Origin: JBKBXU01 sp046313675
Lineage (GTDB): Bacteria > Bacteroidota > Bacteroidia > Cytophagales > Cytophagaceae
Assembly (NCBI GenBank): GCA_046313675.1
Contig: JBKBXU010000028.1
Location: 1-23,137, forward strand
Direction of reading: 5' to 3'
Length of the DNA stretch: 23,137 nucleotides
Numbering within the stretch: position 1 is the first letter of the stretch; every line of letters begins with the position of its first letter. Of this stretch, positions 15,545 through 23,137 are shown one piece after another. The translations under genes and the position numbers were made by a program. The notes under the pieces are model-generated. The model did no database searches. It saw only the letters and a list, made by a program, of their open reading frames with translations, and was not told where the DNA came from.

Positions 15545-17299
15545 ATGAAAAAACTAATACTTTCATCCTTGTTGTGTGCAGGCCTCTTTCTAAATGCCTG
15601 CGATACAGCGAAAGAATCCGGCTCCGGAAATGCCGGTTTACGCGAAACAAAAGGTGGCAAATACTACGGAGAAGTTTTGAACATCAATGAGTCGGATTAC
15701 TTCAAAAACTTATTCCCACACCATATCATCGATGCAATTTCTTACAGAATTGCAACTCAGGTATATGAAGGCCTTTTGAAATTTAATCCAAGCGATTTGA
15801 AGCTGACTAAAGGCTTGGCTGAAGATTATACGGTCGACCCAACTAATACCATTTACACCTTTCAGTTGAAAAAAGGTATAATGTTCCATGATGATGAGTG
15901 TTTTCCGAATAGTAAAGGACGCGAATTGACTGCAAAAGATGTTGAATATTGTTTTACATTACTTTGCACTCAGGACGCTAACAATCAAGGGTTTACCGTT
16001 TTCAAAGACATCCTTAAAGGCGCAAACGAACATTATGAAGCAAGCATCGGAGGCAAAAAACCTGCAAATGGCGTAGAAGGTATCAAAGTAATTGATTCTC
16101 ACACGATACAATTTACCCTTACAGAGCCTAACAGTATTTTTGTTTACAACCTTGCAAGACCGTTTACTTTTATTTTCCCTAAAGAAGCGTTGGACAAATA
16201 CGGCCTTGACATGAGAACGAAGGCTGTAGGAACCGGTCCTTTCCAGGTTCACCACATTGATGAAGGAACAGCCGTGATTCTTAAAAGAAACGAGAACTAT
16301 CACCTTGCAGATGCTGACGGAAACAAACTTCCTTACCTTGATGGTATAAAAGTTAGGTTCATCAGAGACAGAAAAACGGAATTGCTTGAGTTCAAAAAAG
16401 GCAACCTGCACATGATGTACCGTTTGCCAACGGATTACATCATTGAAATTCTTGATGAAGCTCAGTCTAAAAAAGGAGAATACGGACAGTATGAGCTACA
16501 AAGCTCTCCTGAAATGGCTACACATATTTATGCCTTCCTAAATGATGGTGTATTCAGCAACAAAAATGTGAGAAAAGCTCTTTCTTTCGCCATTGACAGA
16601 CATCTTATCAAAGAAGCTGTACTTAATGGCGATGGTTATGCTGCAGGATTCCATGGTATCACACCTCCGACTTTTGAAGACAGGGGTTATGATATTTCTA
16701 AAATCAAAGGATACAACAAAAACATAGATTCTGCTAAATTCTATCTTAGAAAAGCAGGATATCCAGATGGAAAAGGTTTCCCTAAAGTTGTTCTGGATTT
16801 GAATGCTGATGGAGAAAGAAACATTCCTGTTGCAGAAGAGATCAAAAAACAGCTAAAAGAAAATCTTAATATCGAGATGGAGCTGAACCTGATCCCTCAT
16901 GCACAATTAGTTGAAAAAATGATTTCCGGACAATCACAATTCTTCAGAGTTGGTTGGATTGCCGATTATCCAAACCCTGAAAACTTCTTATGGTTATTCT
17001 ATGGCAAAACCGTTCCTCAGGAGCGCAATGCCCAATCTTACCCTAACATGTTAAGATATAAGAATGACAAGTTCGATGAGCTTTATGAAAAGGGTTTGAG
17101 CGCTAAAAACGACCAGGAGGCATTTAAACATTTTATGCAGGCAGAAAATCTTCTTATGGAAGACGCTCCGGCCATCATACTATGGTATGATGAAGGATAT
17201 AACCTTCTTCAGGCAGAAGTTAAAAACTTCCACACAAATGCAATGCAATACAGAGATTTCAGCGAGGTATTCCTTACTCCAAAGCAACAACCGCTTTAA
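15545..17299 (+). CDS. Peptide-type ABC transporter substrate-binding lipoprotein (SBP_bac_5)
   Basis: This 584-residue protein has a lipoprotein signal peptide ending FLNAC, with Cys19 as lipid anchor. It then has the extracellular solute-binding family 5 fold (OppA/DppA type). Landmarks are YRIATQVYEGLLKFNPSD, LTKGLAEDYTVDPTNTIYTFQLKKGIMFHDDECF, LTAKDVEYCFTLL, GTGPFQVHHIDEG, VRKALSFAIDRHLIKEAV and RVGWIADYPNPENFLWLFYG. Members capture oligopeptides or related solutes in the periplasm and pass them to an ABC permease. No permease or ATPase gene is nearby, so it is an orphan in this window. It is preceded by AT-rich DNA and followed by a terminator-like hairpin, so it is probably transcribed alone. 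The ligand cannot be predicted. Confidence 0.92.
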   Translation: MKKLILSSLLCAGLFLNACDTAKESGSGNAGLRETKGGKYYGEVLNINESDYFKNLFPHHIIDAISYRIATQVYEGLLKFNPSDLKLTKGLAEDYTVDPTNTIYTFQLKKGIMFHDDECFPNSKGRELTAKDVEYCFTLLCTQDANNQGFTVFKDILKGANEHYEASIGGKKPANGVEGIKVIDSHTIQFTLTEPNSIFVYNLARPFTFIFPKEALDKYGLDMRTKAVGTGPFQVHHIDEGTAVILKRNENYHLADADGNKLPYLDGIKVRFIRDRKTELLEFKKGNLHMMYRLPTDYIIEILDEAQSKKGEYGQYELQSSPEMATHIYAFLNDGVFSNKNVRKALSFAIDRHLIKEAVLNGDGYAAGFHGITPPTFEDRGYDISKIKGYNKNIDSAKFYLRKAGYPDGKGFPKVVLDLNADGERNIPVAEEIKKQLKENLNIEMELNLIPHAQLVEKMISGQSQFFRVGWIADYPNPENFLWLFYGKTVPQERNAQSYPNMLRYKNDKFDELYEKGLSAKNDQEAFKHFMQAENLLMEDAPAIILWYDEGYNLLQAEVKNFHTNAMQYRDFSEVFLTPKQQPL

Positions 17300-17326
17300 T
17301 ACCGAATACTCATTAAACAATGATAT

Positions 17327-17370
17327 TTACAGATCCCGTTAGTATTACCGGGATCTGTAATATTTTTATA
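17327..17370 (+). terminator. Intrinsic terminator after the substrate-binding protein gene
   Basis: TTACAGATCCCG (17327-17338) pairs perfectly with CGGGATCTGTAA (17349-17360) around a 10-base loop. It is followed by TATTTTTATA. It lies 28 bases after the stop codon and 20 bases before the next gene. Confidence 0.8.
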
Positions 17371-17390
17371 CCAGCAACGTTAATTCTCTA

Positions 17391-20300
17391 ATGGCAAACA
17401 ATGCTTTTGATATTATAATTAACAATCTTAAGGGGTACAAAAGGAAGTTCTATATAAACCAACTTCTGAAAGGCTCCATAATTTTTCTTGCGCTGGTATT
17501 AAGCTCATACCTTATTATTACAACGCTTGAATTTTACGGGCGCTTCAGTACCTATATAAGGTTTTTTCTATTCAGTGGGTTTGTCGGTCTGTCTGTTTTC
17601 GCTCTTATAAAATGGGTAGCCAACCCAATTAGTCATCTATTTGCTTTACGAAAACAATTATCAGACGAAGAAGCGGCAAAACAGATTGGAATGCATTTTC
17701 CCGCCGTCAGTGATAAATTATTAAACACCTTACAGCTTAGCAGAAAATTAAGTGAAGCAGACAATGCCTTCATACAAGCCAGCATTTCACAAAAAACTAA
17801 AGAATTAGGCGTCTTCAGATTTTCTGAAGCGGTCAATCTAAGCATTAACAGAAAATACGCAAAATATCTCATAGCCCCCTTGGCTGTGATCATTTTCATG
17901 TTAGCAATTATCCCTGAGATCCTGTCAGAAAGCACGGCCAGAATAATAAATTATAACAAAGAATTTGTTTATCCTGCTCCATTTAAGTTTATAATTGAAG
18001 ACAAGCCATTAAAAGTTTTCAGAAATGAAAATTTTGACGTAAAAGTAACCATTGACGGTTCCGAAATCCCCAATGAGGTCTACATTTTTAATAATGGAAG
18101 ACGATGGAAAATGAAGAAAGAAAATGCGACGGAGTACACCTACAGTTTTAAAAATGTACAACGTTCAGAAAACTTTTACTTTGAAGGAGCCGGATATAGC
18201 TCGGAAAACTACCAACTCGAGGTACTTGCACGTCCCGACCTTCGTAATTTTGAAGCCACAGTAATATACCCCAAATATCTTAACAAGGGATCCGAAGTTC
18301 TTAAAAATGCAGGAAACATTACGGTTCCGGAAGGCACAGAGATTAATTGGAACTTTAATACCATAGATGCTGATGAGCTTCAGATTTCCCTTCCTGATGG
18401 AAAAAAAGAAAAATTAAGCCCAAATAAAAACCTGTTCACATTTCGAAGAACTGCTCGCCAGACAGAAGATCTTAAGATTGAATTATCAAATCGCTTTTCT
18501 ACACAAAAAAAAGCGATAAGCTGCTATATACAAGTTATTCCCGACCAGCATCCTCTAATCAATGCGGAACAGTTTTCTGACACCATTCTGTTCAAATACA
18601 TAAGCCTGGGAGGAAACGTTTCTGACGACTATGGCATTACCAAACTGATGTTATTCTATCAGATAGAAGACAAAAAAGACCCGGCAAATACGTCTGGATA
18701 TAAATCCATACGAATACCCGTTGACACAAAAAACCGTGCAAGCAATTTCTTTTATGACTGGGTAATTGACACCCTGGGCATAGGCATGGGCAAACAGCTA
18801 AATTATTACCTGGAAGTATGGGATAATGATGGAGTAAACGGGCATAAAAGTACAAAAACCCGCAACTTCCATTTCAAAATTCCGGACAAAGGAGAGGTTA
18901 GAAAAGAAATTGAGGAAAGCAGCAAGAAAGCCGAGAAGGAGATGGACCAACTACTTTCCAAGTCAAAACAACTTCAAAAAGAAATTACACAGGCCGAAGA
19001 AAAACTTCGTTCCAAAAAGACGCTTAACTGGCAGGACAAAAAAATGCTGGAAGACTTGCGTAAAAAACATGACGAACTAAAGCAGGATCTTGACAAGCTG
19101 AACAAAAACAATGAACAGTTAAATCAGAAAAAAGAAAAGTTTGAAGAGGTTAATCCGGAGATATCGCAGAAAATGAAAGAGCTTCAAAAGCTAATGAATG
19201 AGCTGTTGGACGAAGAAACCCGGAAACTGTATGAAGAGCTTGAAAAGCTGATTGAAGACAATGCCAGTAAAGACCAAATACAAAAAGCCCTTGATGAGCT
19301 AAAGAAAAAGGATAACACCCTAGAGAAGGAGCTCGAAAGAGCACTGGAGATGTTTAAGGAAATAAAGTTTGAGCAAAAACTGGATCAAATCGTAAAAGAC
19401 CTGAAGGATCTGGCCGAGAAACAAAAAGACCTCGCCGAAAAAACAGAACAAAAAGAAATGAGCAACGAAAAGCTCATGAAAGAACAAGAAAAGCTGAATG
19501 AAGAATTTGAGAACCTGAAGGAAGATTTAAAAGACTTGAAGGACATCAATGAATCTTTGGAAAACAAGAAAGATTTGATGGATACCGAAAGCCAGGAAAA
19601 TGACATTTCCAATGAGCAACAGAAAAGCTCCGAACAACTAAAAAACAATCAGAACAAGAAAGCAGGCTCTTCACAAAAGAACGCCTCTGATAAGATGCAA
19701 AAGATGGGTGAGGAAATGGCACAGATGCAGCAGGATATGCAGGAAGAGCAGGCTCAGGAAAACATTGATGACCTGAGAAGCATTCTGGAAAACCTGCTGA
19801 CCCTTTCTTTTGAGCAGGAAGAATTAATGAAAGAATTCCGCAAGATCAATCAATCAGATCCGCGGTTCATAACACTTTCTCAACAACAGCTGAAGTTGAA
19901 AGACAACAGCCAGATTATTGAAGACAGTTTGCTGTCCCTTGCCAAAAGAGTATTTCAAATTCGATCTTTCGTGACCCGTGAAGTAACACAAATGAAAGGA
20001 TATATGGATGAGTCGATGGATGCCTTACGCAACCGCCATCCTCAAATGGCTGCCGGAAAGCAGCAGTTTGCCATGACCTCTATCAACAACCTTGCGCTTA
20101 TGCTGAGCGATGTTTTAAAGCAAATGCAAGAACAGATGGCCAGTTCAATGATGGGTTCAGGAAAGATGTGTAAAAAACCAGGCAAGTCACAGTCTCCCGG
20201 ACTTGGAGAACTTCAAAAACAGCTTAACCAACGAATAGATAAACTTAAGAAAGAGGGCTTGGGAGGACAGCAACTTTCAGAAGAGCTTGCCAAGCTTGCT

Positions 20301-20696
20301 GCCCAACAGGAAATGATACGTAATGCCATTAAAGAATTACAAAAATCGGGCGAAGGCGGCAAACAGGCCGGAGATCAATTGAGTGAGATAGTGAAAAAAA
20401 TGGAAGAAACAGAAACTGATCTTGTAAACAAACGTATTACCCAAGAGATGATCAAAAGACAACAGGAAATCATGACGCGGTTGTTAGAAGCAGAGCGTGC
20501 CATGAAAGAACGAGACCTCGATGATCAACGGGAATCAAATACTGGAAAGGAATTAAAAAGAGATCTTCCTCCATCATTTGAGAAGTACTTAAAAGCAAAA
20601 GAAAAACAAATAGATTTTTTAAAAACCATTTCTCCGGCATTGGTACCATATTACCGTGATGAGGTGAATGAATATTTTCAAAAGATTGAAAAATAG
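17391..20696 (+). CDS. DUF4175 family membrane and coiled-coil protein
   Basis: This 1101-residue protein fits the uncharacterised DUF4175 family of Bacteroidota. Three hydrophobic segments lie near the N-terminus (about residues 27-45, 55-76 and 158-176). An extracytoplasmic beta-rich region follows (~190-495, with FVYPAPFKFIIEDKPLKVF and LEVLARPDLRNFEATVIYPKYL). From about residue 500 to 810 the sequence is almost purely charged heptad coiled coil (KKAEKEMDQLLSKSKQLQ and so on). A Gln/Met-rich helical part and a second helical block run to the end. The function is unknown; the layout suggests a cell-envelope scaffold or a long periplasmic rod. It starts a plus-strand cluster with an anti-sigma-type ATPase (34-base gap), ybeY and mnmG. 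The gene's own promoter should lie near the terminator just upstream. Confidence 0.85.
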   Translation: MANNAFDIIINNLKGYKRKFYINQLLKGSIIFLALVLSSYLIITTLEFYGRFSTYIRFFLFSGFVGLSVFALIKWVANPISHLFALRKQLSDEEAAKQIGMHFPAVSDKLLNTLQLSRKLSEADNAFIQASISQKTKELGVFRFSEAVNLSINRKYAKYLIAPLAVIIFMLAIIPEILSESTARIINYNKEFVYPAPFKFIIEDKPLKVFRNENFDVKVTIDGSEIPNEVYIFNNGRRWKMKKENATEYTYSFKNVQRSENFYFEGAGYSSENYQLEVLARPDLRNFEATVIYPKYLNKGSEVLKNAGNITVPEGTEINWNFNTIDADELQISLPDGKKEKLSPNKNLFTFRRTARQTEDLKIELSNRFSTQKKAISCYIQVIPDQHPLINAEQFSDTILFKYISLGGNVSDDYGITKLMLFYQIEDKKDPANTSGYKSIRIPVDTKNRASNFFYDWVIDTLGIGMGKQLNYYLEVWDNDGVNGHKSTKTRNFHFKIPDKGEVRKEIEESSKKAEKEMDQLLSKSKQLQKEITQAEEKLRSKKTLNWQDKKMLEDLRKKHDELKQDLDKLNKNNEQLNQKKEKFEEVNPEISQKMKELQKLMNELLDEETRKLYEELEKLIEDNASKDQIQKALDELKKKDNTLEKELERALEMFKEIKFEQKLDQIVKDLKDLAEKQKDLAEKTEQKEMSNEKLMKEQEKLNEEFENLKEDLKDLKDINESLENKKDLMDTESQENDISNEQQKSSEQLKNNQNKKAGSSQKNASDKMQKMGEEMAQMQQDMQEEQAQENIDDLRSILENLLTLSFEQEELMKEFRKINQSDPRFITLSQQQLKLKDNSQIIEDSLLSLAKRVFQIRSFVTREVTQMKGYMDESMDALRNRHPQMAAGKQQFAMTSINNLALMLSDVLKQMQEQMASSMMGSGKMCKKPGKSQSPGLGELQKQLNQRIDKLKKEGLGGQQLSEELAKLAAQQEMIRNAIKELQKSGEGGKQAGDQLSEIVKKMEETETDLVNKRITQEMIKRQQEIMTRLLEAERAMKERDLDDQRESNTGKELKRDLPPSFEKYLKAKEKQIDFLKTISPALVPYYRDEVNEYFQKIEK

Positions 20697-20730
20697 AATA
20701 AATTGCAATCAAAATTTTTAGGGCAAGAAG

Positions 20731-21132
20731 ATGGATTCTTTAAAAATACAAATACCTTCATTAGCGGAAAACATACGAATTGTTGAAAGCTTTATAGATA
20801 ATGTAAAAGAGAAGTTTAAAATTACCGACGACATTTATGGCAACATGATGGTCGCCGTAACAGAGTCTGTTAATAATGCCATCAAGCATGGCAACAAAGA
20901 AGACAAGACTAAAAACGTAACACTGGCGGCTGTCTGTGAAGAAAACTCTTTACGATTTACCATTAAAGACGAAGGTCCCGGATTTGACCACCTTAATCTT
21001 CCTGACCCTACCGCTCCTGAAAATCTTGACAAGATCGGAGGAAGAGGAATATTTCTAATGAAGCATTTAGCCGATGAGGTAAACTTCAGCGATGAGGGAC
21101 GAACCGTTGAATTAATCTTTTACTTTGATTAA
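20731..21132 (+). CDS. Anti-sigma-factor-type serine kinase / ATP-binding protein (RsbW/SpoIIAB-like)
   Basis: This 133-residue protein is a stand-alone GHKL (HATPase_c) domain. The N box is TESVNNAIKHGN (E45, N49). The G1 box is DEGPGF (80-85), and the G2 box is GGRGIFLMKHLADEV (103-117). This is the compact form found in anti-sigma factors such as RsbW and SpoIIAB, which bind ATP, phosphorylate an anti-anti-sigma partner and sequester a sigma factor. No STAS-domain partner, PP2C phosphatase or sigma factor is encoded in this window, so the target is unknown. Its stop (TAA) shares one base with the ybeY ATG, which implies translational coupling. The 34-base gap after the DUF4175 gene suggests a shared transcript. 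Confidence 0.9.
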   Translation: MDSLKIQIPSLAENIRIVESFIDNVKEKFKITDDIYGNMMVAVTESVNNAIKHGNKEDKTKNVTLAAVCEENSLRFTIKDEGPGFDHLNLPDPTAPENLDKIGGRGIFLMKHLADEVNFSDEGRTVELIFYFD

Positions 21133-21557
21133 TGTCATCTAAATCCATTCGATTCTTTTCCGAAGACACCGACTTTACACTAAAAGGGAAAGACAAGACC
21201 CGCACCTGGGTCATCAAGGTATGTAAAGAAGAAAACCATTCCATCAGAGACTTAAACATTGTTTTCTGCTCTGACAAATACCTGCTTTCTATGAACCAGG
21301 AATACCTCCAACACGACACCTTCACAGATATAATCACATTTGATAATTCAGAAAATCCCGACCAACTGGAAGGTGATATATTCATAAGCATAGACCGAGT
21401 GCGCGAAAACGCCAACAAGTTTCAGACAGACGTATCAACAGAATTATTAAGAGTAATAATTCACGGCGTCTTACACTTAATGGGCTATAAAGACAAATCG
21501 GAAAAAGACAAACTGGCGATGCGCAAAAAAGAAGATGCGTGCTTATCTTTGTTTTAG
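21132..21557 (+). CDS. ybeY: YbeY endoribonuclease / rRNA maturation factor
   Basis: YbeY is a metal-dependent RNase-like protein needed for 16S rRNA 3'-end processing and ribosome quality control. This 141-residue copy has the core features: LNIVFCSDKYLLSMNQEYL, the TDIITFDNSE block, GDIFISIDRVRENA, and the metal-binding helix IIHGVLHLMGYKDK. The usual H-x3-H-x5-H triad is present as H111, H115 and Asp121, so the third ligand is Asp instead of His. I recall the same change in other Bacteroidota YbeY proteins, so it is likely a clade trait. The start overlaps the stop of the ATPase gene by one base. Its stop is 5 bases before the first of three parS-type sites leading to mnmG. Confidence 0.93.
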   Translation: MSSKSIRFFSEDTDFTLKGKDKTRTWVIKVCKEENHSIRDLNIVFCSDKYLLSMNQEYLQHDTFTDIITFDNSENPDQLEGDIFISIDRVRENANKFQTDVSTELLRVIIHGVLHLMGYKDKSEKDKLAMRKKEDACLSLF

Positions 21558-21561
21558 TAAA

Positions 21562-21577
21562 TGTTCCACGTGAAACA
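21562..21577 (+). promoter_or_regulatory. parS: parS-type ParB-binding site 1
   Basis: TGTTCCACGTGAAACA fits the bacterial parS consensus (TGTTnCACGTGAAACA), including the form known from Bacillus subtilis. It starts 5 bases after the ybeY stop. It is the least symmetric of the three sites: one base differs from the perfect palindrome of the other two. Confidence 0.88.
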
Positions 21578-21599
21578 CTTCCGTGTATTTTTATACAAC

Positions 21600-21615
21600 T
21601 GTTCCACGTGGAACA
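21600..21615. promoter_or_regulatory. parS: parS-type ParB-binding site 2
   Basis: TGTTCCACGTGGAACA is a perfect 16-bp palindrome that keeps the invariant CACGTG core and the TGTT/AACA arms. It begins 38 bases after site 1 begins. Confidence 0.85.
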
Positions 21616-21637
21616 CTAATAAATATAAAACATTAAC

Positions 21638-21653
21638 TGTTCCACGTGGAACA
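21638..21653. promoter_or_regulatory. parS: parS-type ParB-binding site 3
   Basis: Identical 16-bp palindrome TGTTCCACGTGGAACA, again exactly 38 bases after the previous site. It ends 11 bases before the mnmG start codon, so bound ParB could affect mnmG translation or transcription as well as chromosome segregation. Confidence 0.85.
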
Positions 21654-21664
21654 CCTAAAGAAAT

Positions 21665-23137
21665 ATGTTTAACGAATACGATGTAATAGTGGTTGGGGCC
21701 GGGCATGCCGGATGTGAAGCGGCGGCAGCAGCAGCCAACATGGGCTCTAAGGTATTGCTTGCCACGATGAATATGCACACCATAGCACAGATGTCCTGCA
21801 ACCCTGCCATGGGAGGTGTGGCAAAGGGGCAAATTGTACGTGAGATTGATGCTTTAGGTGGCATGTCAGGAATTATAACTGACCGTTCTGCTATTCAGTT
21901 TAGAATGCTTAACAGATCAAAAGGCCCTGCCATGTGGAGCCCACGGGCACAAAGTGATCGCATGCGCTTTGCAGAGGAATGGAGAACCATTTTGGAACAA
22001 ACGCCTAATGTTGATTTTTGGCAGGAAATGGTTAGCGGGCTGGTTATAAAAAAGGGAAGGGTTTGTGGTGTGAGAACAAGTTTAGGAATAGAAATACCTG
22101 CAAAATCTGTAGTATTAACCAATGGAACTTTCTTAAATGGCATCATTCATATAGGAGAAAAGAAGTTTGGCGGAGGAAGAACAGGGGAAAAGTCGGCAAC
22201 AGGAATCACAGAACAATTGATTGAGCTTGGGTTTGAGGCGGGACGTATGAAAACCGGAACTCCGCCAAGAGTAGATGGCCGATCCCTGAACTATGAGGCA
22301 ATGGAAGAGCAAAAAGGGGATGAGGTGCCGGGCAAGTTCTCCTTTACCGATACAGAACCCTTGAAGACGCAAAGAAGCTGTTACATTACTTATACCAACA
22401 AAGATGTACATGAAACCCTGAAGACCGGCTTTGAAAAATCTCCCATGTTTGCAGGAAGAATCAAAGGCTTGGGGCCAAGATACTGTCCTTCTGTAGAAGA
22501 CAAAATAAACCGATTTGCGGATAAAGACAGGCACCAGATATTTGTAGAACCCGAAGGGTGGAATACGGTAGAGGTATATGTTAACGGTTTCTCAACCTCA
22601 TTGCCCGAAGATGTACAATATAAAGCTTTACGGAAAATAGCCGGATTTGAAAACGCCAAGATGTTTCGTCCTGGTTATGCTATAGAATACGATTTCTTTC
22701 CTCCAACTCAATTAAAAAATACGCTTGAAACAAAGCTTATAGAAAATCTTTTCTTCGCAGGACAAATAAATGGCACCACAGGTTATGAAGAAGCAGGTGC
22801 GCAAGGGCTAATGGCAGGAATCAATGCTCACCTTAAAGTACAAGGTAAAGATCCATTGTTATTAAAGCGCTCTGATGCATACATTGGTGTTCTAATAGAT
22901 GATCTTATTAATAAGGGGACAGAAGAGCCTTACAGAATGTTTACCTCAAGGGCTGAATACAGGATACTGCTTCGTCAGGACAATGCAGATATTCGTCTAA
23001 CTAAAATAGGACATGCTATTGGATTGGCAGATGACAATAGGCTTAAAAAGGTAGAACAAAAAATAGAAGCTGTTGATAAAGCCTTAAAACAATTAAAGGA
23101 AATTAAGCTTCTTCCAACGGAAGCCAATCCGGGTCTG
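21665..23137 (+). CDS. mnmG: tRNA uridine-5-carboxymethylaminomethyl(34) synthesis protein MnmG (GidA), partial
   Basis: The frame opens at ATG 21665 and stays open for 491 codons to the right edge; the family is about 620 residues, so the C-terminal fifth is missing. MnmG is an FAD enzyme that works with MnmE to modify the wobble uridine of several tRNAs. Evidence is the N-terminal FAD loop VVGAGHAGCEAA (G11, G13, G16, E18), MSCNPAMGGVAKGQIVREIDALGG, FRMLNRSKGPAMWSPRAQSD, GRTGEKSATGI, RMKTGTPPRVDGRS, SCYITYTN (containing the conserved cysteine), and LFFAGQINGTTGYEEAGAQGL. It is downstream of three parS-type sites and near ybeY. In many bacteria gidA is close to the replication origin. Nothing looks broken. 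Confidence 0.97.
   Translation, partial: MFNEYDVIVVGAGHAGCEAAAAAANMGSKVLLATMNMHTIAQMSCNPAMGGVAKGQIVREIDALGGMSGIITDRSAIQFRMLNRSKGPAMWSPRAQSDRMRFAEEWRTILEQTPNVDFWQEMVSGLVIKKGRVCGVRTSLGIEIPAKSVVLTNGTFLNGIIHIGEKKFGGGRTGEKSATGITEQLIELGFEAGRMKTGTPPRVDGRSLNYEAMEEQKGDEVPGKFSFTDTEPLKTQRSCYITYTNKDVHETLKTGFEKSPMFAGRIKGLGPRYCPSVEDKINRFADKDRHQIFVEPEGWNTVEVYVNGFSTSLPEDVQYKALRKIAGFENAKMFRPGYAIEYDFFPPTQLKNTLETKLIENLFFAGQINGTTGYEEAGAQGLMAGINAHLKVQGKDPLLLKRSDAYIGVLIDDLINKGTEEPYRMFTSRAEYRILLRQDNADIRLTKIGHAIGLADDNRLKKVEQKIEAVDKALKQLKEIKLLPTEANPGL

Noticed and set aside
21562..21653. Palindromes read as terminators of ybeY
   Set aside because: They have the parS core, lack T-runs, occur three times in register, and the palindrome has no real loop.

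Overview
The window looks like a chromosome segment of a gliding, low-GC Bacteroidota bacterium, most likely of the Cytophagales type. The lineage markers are a type IX secretion (T9SS) C-terminal sorting domain on a large secreted glycosidase, a GldJ-like gliding lipoprotein, a DUF4175 membrane/coiled-coil protein, A-rich ribosome-binding regions and several TAnnTTTG (Bacteroidota type) -7 promoter elements. Most assignments are read from motifs by eye. No database search was run.

Left part (1-6.2 kb, minus strand): the start of an OmpA-family protein cut by the window edge, a small one-pass membrane protein of unknown function, an orphan remnant of a T9SS sorting domain, and a 1474-residue secreted protein. 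That protein combines a GH8-like catalytic domain, three DUF11 modules (two split by long insertions) and a T9SS sorting domain. Divergent from it is mfd, the transcription-repair coupling factor, whose real start is probably a TTG codon at 6345.

Middle (9.7-11.6 kb): about 1.6 kb of repetitive DNA surrounds a single intact Y1/HUH transposase of the REP-associated (RAYT) type. The repeats are units of about 177 bp built around a palindromic hairpin with a TGTAG or TGCAG loop. Two further hairpins just upstream of the transposase carry the same loop in inverted orientation but on different stems. An AT-rich stretch follows, then gldJ.

Right part (12.9-23.1 kb): housekeeping and conserved genes: a Rossmann-fold oxidoreductase, comF (minus strand), a small hypothetical gene in an operon with exodeoxyribonuclease III, an orphan oligopeptide-type substrate-binding lipoprotein, and a compact plus-strand cluster of DUF4175, an anti-sigma-type ATPase, ybeY and mnmG (cut by the right edge). 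The ybeY-mnmG gap holds three ParB-binding parS-type palindromes spaced exactly 38 bp apart, which suggests an origin-side chromosomal centromere.

The strongest candidates for closer study are the parS trio, the RAYT/REP array with its conserved hairpin loop, the nested DUF11 architecture of the glycosidase, and the DUF4175-ATPase pair whose role is unknown.
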